A stretch of 5,086 bases of DNA. Source: Syntrophaceae bacterium (GTDB taxonomy: Bacteria; Desulfobacterota; Syntrophia; Syntrophales; Fen-1087). Location: NCBI GenBank assembly GCA_003161855.1, contig PMNM01000108.1:18353-23438 (forward strand), given 5' to 3'. The notes beneath the pieces were generated by a model. That model saw only the letters and a list, made by a program, of their open reading frames with translations. It did no database searches and was not told the origin of the DNA. Each line of letters begins with the position of its first letter. Position 1 is the first letter of the stretch. Below are positions 1 through 5,086 of this stretch, in pieces. Made by a program: the position numbers and the translations under genes.

Positions 1-351
1 AATAAAGGTAAAGATCACGATGGCAAGCAGAAAATTGAAAGCGGGACCTGCCGCCACAATGAGTACTCTTTTAAGAATAGACTGTTTGCTGAACGACCGT
101 TTCTGTTCCTCTTCCGACAGCCCCTCCAAATCCGATTCCCCGAGAAGCTTTACATACCCTCCCAAGGGAACGGCGGACAGCAGATACTCTGTTTCGCCGA
201 TCTTTTTACCGAGGATCTTCGGACCGAACCCCAGAGAGAACTTCAGCACTCCGACGCCGGATCTCTTGGCCATTAAAAAATGGCCCAGCTCATGAGCGAA
301 AATGAGCACCCCCAAAAGAACAATCAAAGATACAATGCTGATCCCAATCAA
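1..351 (-). CDS. rseP: RIP metalloprotease RseP (site-2 protease family), N-terminal part
   Basis: The first 117 codons of a membrane zinc metalloprotease; the gene runs off the left edge of the window. Visible marks of the family are a first transmembrane segment (about residues 4-19) leading into the zinc-binding HELGH (residues 20-24, with catalytic E21), a VPLGGYVKLLGE stretch (61-72) and AAGPAFNFLLA opening the next hydrophobic segment (about 99-117). The metal-binding LDG motif and the PDZ domains would lie beyond the window. In model bacteria RseP cleaves membrane-bound anti-sigma factors after a first site-1 cut, and also trims remnant signal peptides; whether it does so here is inferred. 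The start chosen is TTG: an in-frame TGA lies 10 codons upstream, no ATG or GTG lies between, and GGAGGAG sits 8 nt before TTG. It begins 49 nt after dxr, so it is probably the last visible gene of the uppS-cdsA-dxr unit. Confidence 0.93.
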   Translation of the reverse strand, partial: MIGISIVSLIVLLGVLIFAHELGHFLMAKRSGVGVLKFSLGFGPKILGKKIGETEYLLSAVPLGGYVKLLGESDLEGLSEEEQKRSFSKQSILKRVLIVAAGPAFNFLLAIVIFTFI

Positions 352-359
352 TATATTAT

Positions 360-366
360 CTCCTCC
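360..366 (-). promoter_or_regulatory. Shine-Dalgarno of rseP, fixes a TTG start
   Basis: On the minus strand GGAGGAG lies 8 nt upstream of the TTG at 351-349. It is one of the two strongest ribosome binding sites in the window. It settles the choice of a non-ATG start, because no other start codon is available in the open part of the frame. Confidence 0.75.
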
Positions 367-400
367 ATGATAACGGCTTCATAAAAAGCGTTTTTATTTA

Positions 401-1567
401 CTAACTTTTTAACCTTCTATCAATCAAATAATTGACTTCTTGCCGGGCCCAGCGGTCTGCCTCCAGGACGTCATCCAGTGTCGGAGACGTAATCGACTGG
501 TGACGGCTCAGCACTTCTGAAATTACAATGGGCAGGTCTGTAAATTTAATCCTCTTTCCGAGAAAAGATTCCACAGCGATTTCATTGGCTCCATTGAGGA
601 CAGCCGGCAAGGTGCCGCCTGTCTTACCAGCGTCGCGGGCCAGTTTCAGGCAGGGAAACTGTTCCATATCGGGTTCAAAAAATTCGAGTGGACTCGCCTT
701 GATAAAATCCAAGGGTGACTCTCGGCGGGGAAGCCTTGCCGGAAAAGACAGGGCATAGGCAATGGGAATCCGCATATCAGGAATACCCAACTGGGCAATG
801 ACCGAACCATCGATATATTCCACCATGGAATGAATGATACTATTCGGATGAATCAGGACATCAATGCGGTCAATCTCTATATCAAACAGCCATTTTGCCT
901 CAATGATTTCAAGTCCCTTGTTCATCATGGAGGCAGAATCAATCGTGATTTTCTGGCCCATCTCCCAGTTCGGGTGTTTGAGGGCGTCGGCAGGAGTAAC
1001 CTTGGCAAGCTGAGCCGCGGAAAAGGTCCGGAAGGGACCGCCCGACGCCGTGAGAATGATCCGCTTGATATCTTCCGGTCGATGACCGTTCAGGCACTGA
1101 AAGATGGCACTGTGCTCACTGTCCACCGGCAGGATCCGGACCTGCCTTTCCCGGGCCTTTTCTACCACCAGGCTTCCCGCCATGACCATCGTCTCCTTGT
1201 TGGCCAGTGCGATATCCTTTCCGGCGTCGATGGCCTCCAGCGTTGGCACGAGCCCTGCCGATCCCACCATGGCCGAAACGACCATATCCACATCCCTATG
1301 GCGGGCTATTTCGCGATATCCTGCTGGACCCCAGAGAATCACCGTCTTGCAGTCAAGTGGAAGACTTTCCTGCAGGCGGGCAGCATATGCCTCGTCAATT
1401 ACAGCGGCCATGTCGGGGTGAAACTGCTCGATCTGATCCTTCAGAAGACGGATATTCCTTCCTCCGGCCAGGGCGGCGACAAAGAATTCCGAGGGATTTT
1501 GCGCAACCACATCCAGCGTATTGACACCAATAGACCCCGTGGATCCGAGAATAGATAATTTTTTCAT
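401..1567 (-). CDS. dxr: 1-deoxy-D-xylulose 5-phosphate reductoisomerase
   Basis: Complete, 388 residues, a normal length for the family. The enzyme rearranges and reduces 1-deoxy-D-xylulose 5-phosphate to 2-C-methyl-D-erythritol 4-phosphate with NADPH and a divalent metal, the first committed step of the MEP isoprenoid pathway in the cytosol. The N-terminal NADPH-binding loop is GSTGSIG (8-14), followed by ALANKET (120-126). The metal ligands by family alignment are D149 and E151 in VDSEH and E220 in MNKGLE. The flexible substrate loop is HPNWEMG (198-204), followed by KITIDSASMMNKG (206-218), with ASGGPF at 174-179. The ATG overlaps the cdsA stop by 4 nt (ATGA), and no Shine-Dalgarno is visible before it, so translation is probably coupled to cdsA. 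The stop is TAG. The product feeds the substrate line of UppS, encoded two genes upstream. This enzyme is the known target of fosmidomycin. Confidence 0.98.
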   Translation of the reverse strand: MKKLSILGSTGSIGVNTLDVVAQNPSEFFVAALAGGRNIRLLKDQIEQFHPDMAAVIDEAYAARLQESLPLDCKTVILWGPAGYREIARHRDVDMVVSAMVGSAGLVPTLEAIDAGKDIALANKETMVMAGSLVVEKARERQVRILPVDSEHSAIFQCLNGHRPEDIKRIILTASGGPFRTFSAAQLAKVTPADALKHPNWEMGQKITIDSASMMNKGLEIIEAKWLFDIEIDRIDVLIHPNSIIHSMVEYIDGSVIAQLGIPDMRIPIAYALSFPARLPRRESPLDFIKASPLEFFEPDMEQFPCLKLARDAGKTGGTLPAVLNGANEIAVESFLGKRIKFTDLPIVISEVLSRHQSITSPTLDDVLEADRWARQEVNYLIDRRLKS

Positions 1568-2370
1568 TTAATGATGAATACGTAATAGTAATAAACAAAG
1601 GGGGCAATAAAGATCAGACAGTCCAGCCGGTCCAGGATACCACCGTGGCCCGGCAGGATCACCCCGGAATCCTTGACCCCCGATGCCCTTTTCATGGCGG
1701 ATTCGCAGAGGTCACCGAGCTGCCCGATCACACTTCCGAAAAAACCCAGGGCGACCGTATGAACAACGGGAAGTGACGGAAAAAAGATCTGTTGAAAGAT
1801 GACGCACCCCGCAACACTGCCGATAAACAGACCCACTGTCCCTTCCACCGTCTTGTTCGGACTGACGAGGGGGAGTAATTTCCTTTTTCCGAAATTTCTG
1901 CCCACGTAATAAGCTGCCACATCGCCGGAAAAGGCAAGCACCAGCAGAAAAATGATCCAGAGAGCCCCCTGATCAAAACGGCGAATGAGAATAAAATAAG
2001 ACATCATCAATGGGACATACATAAATCCCAGAATGAGCTTCCCCACCGGCAGGATATCAAACTTTTCTTCGTGTATCCGGAGCAGGTATGTAAAAAAAAC
2101 GAGGAGAACGGAAAAGCTCAACAGGGCCAACAACAACCTCATATCGCCAAGATAAACGGCAAGGGGAATCAAAAAGCCGATAAACAGGGTTTCCGCCTTC
2201 TCCCAAAGATGACCTGGCCCGAAGACAATCTGATGATATTCACTGACGCCGGCAAGAATAACGATGATAATGGTGGCGGAAAATACGGCATCGGAGCCGT
2301 AGAAGATGATCGCTAAAAGCAGCGGCACGGCAATGATCGCTGTCAGCCAGCGTTTAAGATGAGACGTCAT
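1564..2370 (-). CDS. cdsA: Phosphatidate cytidylyltransferase (CDP-diglyceride synthase)
   Basis: Complete, 268 residues. An integral membrane enzyme that joins phosphatidic acid and CTP into CDP-diacylglycerol plus diphosphate, the branch point for phosphatidylethanolamine, phosphatidylglycerol and cardiolipin. The protein is strongly hydrophobic, with roughly eight membrane segments (approximately 10-24, 29-48, 60-75, 78-97, 108-130, 136-152, 176-197, 203-222), plus a hydrophobic C-terminus (251-267). The family signature is intact at 224-250: S224, K227-R228, K233-D234, then PGHGG (240-244), D247-R248 and D250. Upstream of it are FSGDVAAYYVGR (147-158), SPNKTVEG (170-177) and GQLGD (216-220). 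It overlaps uppS at its start and dxr at its end, each by ATGA. AGGA lies only 1 nt from the ATG, too close to be a normal ribosome binding site, so coupling from uppS is likely. Confidence 0.97.
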   Translation of the reverse strand: MTSHLKRWLTAIIAVPLLLAIIFYGSDAVFSATIIIVILAGVSEYHQIVFGPGHLWEKAETLFIGFLIPLAVYLGDMRLLLALLSFSVLLVFFTYLLRIHEEKFDILPVGKLILGFMYVPLMMSYFILIRRFDQGALWIIFLLVLAFSGDVAAYYVGRNFGKRKLLPLVSPNKTVEGTVGLFIGSVAGCVIFQQIFFPSLPVVHTVALGFFGSVIGQLGDLCESAMKRASGVKDSGVILPGHGGILDRLDCLIFIAPFVYYYYVFIIK

Positions 2371-3113
2371 TCCTGTCGGCCCCCATGAATCTGATCACTG
2401 GTGAGACCGAACCGTCTCTCCCGGCGCTGATACTCGGTGATCGCCCGGAACAGTTCATCACGGTTAAAGTCAGGCCACAGGACATCGGTGTAATAGAATT
2501 CTGTGTAAGCAGACTGCCAGAGCAGAAAATTACTGATCCGGTATTCGCCACTCGTCCGGATCAGCAGGTCCGGATCGGGCAGGCCGGCCGTATCGAGATA
2601 GCGGGAAAATAAATCTTTGGTAACATCTTGCTCTGCTAAAGTACCTCTCCGGATGTCGTTTAAAAGGTCCTGGACAGCACCAACAATCTCGTCGCGCCCC
2701 CCATAGTTCAGAGCCAAGTTGAGTGTCATATCAAGATTATGAGCTGTTTTGGCAATGGTCTCCTTGAGAATGGTCTTCATGGGCTTCTTCAGGACTTCCG
2801 TATCCCCGATGGTTGTCAAACGGATGCCATTTTCAAGCATTTCCTGAATTTCCGAGCGAAGGTATTCCTCCAGCAGGCGCATGAGGGCTTTGACTTCGCC
2901 AGAGGGCCGGAGCCAGTTTTCTGTTGAAAAGGCATAGAGGGTCAGAACCTTGATACCGATTTCCCGGCAGGCTCTCACCGTGAGTCGGACCGCTTCCGCG
3001 CCCTTCTTGTGCCCAGCAATTCTTCCCATCGCGTGCTTCTGGGCCCACCGGCCATTTCCATCCATGATAATGGCAATATGCCCGGGCAATTTCTGAAGAT
3101 CGATTTCGGTCAT
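2367..3113 (-). CDS. uppS: Isoprenyl transferase, probable undecaprenyl diphosphate synthase (cis-prenyltransferase)
   Basis: Complete, 248 residues, typical of bacterial UppS. It condenses isopentenyl diphosphate onto farnesyl diphosphate in cis to give undecaprenyl diphosphate, precursor of the lipid carrier for peptidoglycan and other surface polymers. It is a soluble enzyme working at the membrane. All conserved regions are present: HIAIIMDGNGRWA (12-24) with catalytic D18, RxxGH (31-35), YAFSTENW (60-67), LNYGGRDEI (135-143), and PDPDLLIRTSGE (179-190) followed by RISNFLLWQ (192-200), E205 and WPDF (213-216). Product chain length cannot be read from the sequence, so another cis-polyprenyl product is possible. 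The ATG is the only standard start after an in-frame TAA 12 codons upstream. It is the first gene after the frr terminator and so probably the first of a new unit. Its last bases overlap the cdsA start (ATGA). Confidence 0.97.
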   Translation of the reverse strand: MTEIDLQKLPGHIAIIMDGNGRWAQKHAMGRIAGHKKGAEAVRLTVRACREIGIKVLTLYAFSTENWLRPSGEVKALMRLLEEYLRSEIQEMLENGIRLTTIGDTEVLKKPMKTILKETIAKTAHNLDMTLNLALNYGGRDEIVGAVQDLLNDIRRGTLAEQDVTKDLFSRYLDTAGLPDPDLLIRTSGEYRISNFLLWQSAYTEFYYTDVLWPDFNRDELFRAITEYQRRERRFGLTSDQIHGGRQE

Positions 3114-3125
3114 TACAGAGCCAAA

Positions 3126-3131
3126 TTCCTT
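3126..3131 (-). promoter_or_regulatory. Possible Shine-Dalgarno of uppS, long spacing
   Basis: AAGGAA on the minus strand lies 12 nt before the uppS ATG, longer than the usual 5-9 nt. It is the best purine-rich match upstream of this start, and no other standard start codon is available in frame. The site may therefore be used inefficiently, or an RNA fold may shorten the effective distance. Confidence 0.35.
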
Positions 3132-3189
3132 AGATATTGAAATGCCTTAATCATCACTCTTCATTGCCTACCACAATCGTCTGCAAGTT

Positions 3190-3231
3190 ACAATAGCAGA
3201 GCATTCCATGAACGGTGAGAATGATTCACAA
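3190..3231 (-). promoter_or_regulatory. Candidate sigma-70-like promoter for uppS-cdsA-dxr-rseP
   Basis: A promoter is expected between the frr terminator and uppS. Two weak overlapping candidates can be seen on the minus strand. One is TTGTGA (3231-3226) and TGGAAT (3208-3203), 17 nt apart, each matching 4 of 6 consensus bases. The other is an extended -10 TGCTATTGT (3198-3190) without a recognisable -35. Either would give a leader of roughly 70-90 nt before uppS. Matches of this quality occur by chance, so position rather than sequence is the main argument. Confidence 0.25.
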
Positions 3232-3246
3232 GCAACAGAAATCATT
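3220..3246. repeat. Short AT-rich inverted repeat between frr and uppS
   Basis: AATGATT at 3220-3226 is matched by its reverse complement AATCATT at 3240-3246, with 13 nt between. It overlaps the -35 element of the candidate uppS promoter. The spacing and symmetry would suit a dimeric DNA-binding protein, but a 7-bp AT-rich repeat can easily arise by chance and no known operator is recognised. Confidence 0.3.
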
Positions 3247-3270
3247 TTTCACTGTCTGCAGGGAGGCATT

Positions 3271-3299
3271 AAAAAAACGGGGAGCCTAGAGGCTCCCCG
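3271..3299 (-). terminator. Rho-independent terminator after frr
   Basis: Read on the minus strand, a perfect 9-bp stem CGGGGAGCC / GGCTCCCCG (arms 3299-3291 and 3286-3278) closes a 4-nt loop (TCTA) and is followed directly by seven Ts (3277-3271). It starts 28 nt after the frr stop codon. On the plus strand the stem is preceded by As but not followed by Ts, so it works in one direction only. It should end the tsf-pyrH-frr transcript and separate it from uppS, though some readthrough is possible. Confidence 0.95.
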
Positions 3300-3326
3300 A
3301 CATCAGCTTCTTTGTAAACTTTTTTC

Positions 3327-4615
<1,289 letters not shown>

Positions 4616-5086
4616 TTATTTTTCCTCGCCCAGCTGGAACCGGGCAAAACGCCTGATAATGATGTTCTCACCGGTTTTGGCAATCATATTGCTGACGAGT
4701 GTTCCCACGGTGATATCTGTATTTTTAATGAACTTCTGATCGACGAGACACACCTCTTCGTTATATTTTTTGAGTTTTCCCTCGATGATCTTATCCCAGA
4801 TTTTTTCAGGCTTTTTTTCAGCTGTCAACTGTTCCCGGTAGATGGATTTCTCGCGTTCCAGCGTTTCCGCCGGGATTTCGTCGGCGCGCACGAAAAGCGG
4901 ATTTGATGCCGCCACATGCATGGCAATGTCCCGGGCCATGCTTTGAAAATCCTCCGTCTTGGCCACAAAATCCGTTTCACAGTTGACTTCGACCATGACG
5001 CCGATTTTGCCACCCATGTGAATATAAGAAGCGACTGTACCGTCCTTGGCTGCCTTGGATGACCGTTTCGTTGCAGCGGACATCCC
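4616..5086 (-). CDS. tsf: Translation elongation factor Ts, C-terminal part
   Basis: 156 codons plus stop; the gene enters from the right edge. EF-Ts exchanges GDP for GTP on EF-Tu. The signature EVNCETDFVAK is present at 33-43 of the visible part, including the Asp-Phe pair that inserts into EF-Tu. The ending TVGTLVSNMIAKTGENIIIRRFARFQLGE is the usual C-terminal core strand. The Met encoded at 5083-5081 is internal, not the start: it lies in the KGxxAAxK-like linker just after the N-terminal helical domain, so about 40 residues (the UBA-like domain) are missing beyond the window. The full protein would be near 200 residues, the short form with a single core subdomain as in Thermus, not the roughly 280-residue E. 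coli form. It is normally preceded by rpsB. No terminator follows, so pyrH is very probably cotranscribed. Confidence 0.96.
   Translation of the reverse strand, partial: GMSAATKRSSKAAKDGTVASYIHMGGKIGVMVEVNCETDFVAKTEDFQSMARDIAMHVAASNPLFVRADEIPAETLEREKSIYREQLTAEKKPEKIWDKIIEGKLKKYNEEVCLVDQKFIKNTDITVGTLVSNMIAKTGENIIIRRFARFQLGEEK

Noticed and set aside
20..295. A 91-codon plus-strand frame at the left end.
   Set aside because: It covers the reverse strand of the rseP start region, whose HELGH and following motifs are unambiguous.
379..400. A-run and T-run around GCG between dxr and rseP as a possible terminator.
   Set aside because: The only stem is about five A-T pairs around a 3-nt loop, too weak for an intrinsic terminator. 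rseP is probably cotranscribed.
830..1558. A 242-codon open frame on the plus strand opposite dxr.
   Set aside because: It lies wholly antisense to a clear, complete dxr, resembles no protein family I recognise and has low-complexity shadow-like composition. Long antisense frames are common opposite coding genes.
5081..5083. The ATG at the right edge as the start of a 155-residue tsf.
   Set aside because: EF-Ts needs an N-terminal helical domain before this point, and the residues after it match the internal linker of the family. The frame stays open to the window edge, so the gene is partial.

Overview
The window is a bacterial housekeeping cluster, with every recognisable gene on the minus strand. 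In transcription order (right to left) it reads tsf (5' end beyond the window) - pyrH - frr - terminator - uppS - cdsA - dxr - rseP (3' end beyond the window). Base composition looks close to balanced. A short-form EF-Ts followed by pyrH, frr, uppS, cdsA, dxr and rseP fits a Gram-negative bacterium. My best guess is a deltaproteobacterium in the broad sense (Desulfobacterota), but this is an inference from gene order and general protein character, not a demonstrated assignment.

Layout. Positions 5086-3327 hold the end of a translation and nucleotide unit, normally headed by rpsB: elongation factor Ts, UMP kinase and ribosome recycling factor. They are separated by a 9-nt gap (tsf/pyrH) and a 4-nt ATGA overlap (pyrH/frr). 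A textbook rho-independent terminator (9-bp GC-rich stem, 4-nt loop, 7-U tail on the minus strand) lies 28 nt past the frr stop and closes this unit. The 213-nt gap between frr and uppS (3114-3326) is the only sizeable non-coding stretch. Besides the terminator it holds an AT-rich inverted repeat and weak sigma-70-like elements that may start the next unit. Positions 3113-1 hold the envelope and isoprenoid unit: uppS, cdsA and dxr, joined by two more ATGA overlaps, then after 49 nt rseP, which begins at TTG behind a strong Shine-Dalgarno.

How the genes fit together. Dxr makes MEP, which leads to the isoprenyl diphosphates that UppS extends to undecaprenyl diphosphate, the lipid carrier for peptidoglycan and other wall polymers. 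CdsA makes CDP-diacylglycerol from phosphatidate and CTP, and PyrH supplies the UDP from which CTP and UDP-sugars derive. RseP is an intramembrane protease that in model species links envelope stress to sigma factor release. Tsf and Frr serve translation elongation and ribosome recycling. I saw no mobile element, CRISPR array, tRNA, rRNA, defence system or unknown gene. All complete proteins have their expected catalytic motifs and lengths. The points worth a second look are modest and concern transcription-unit structure and translation initiation.
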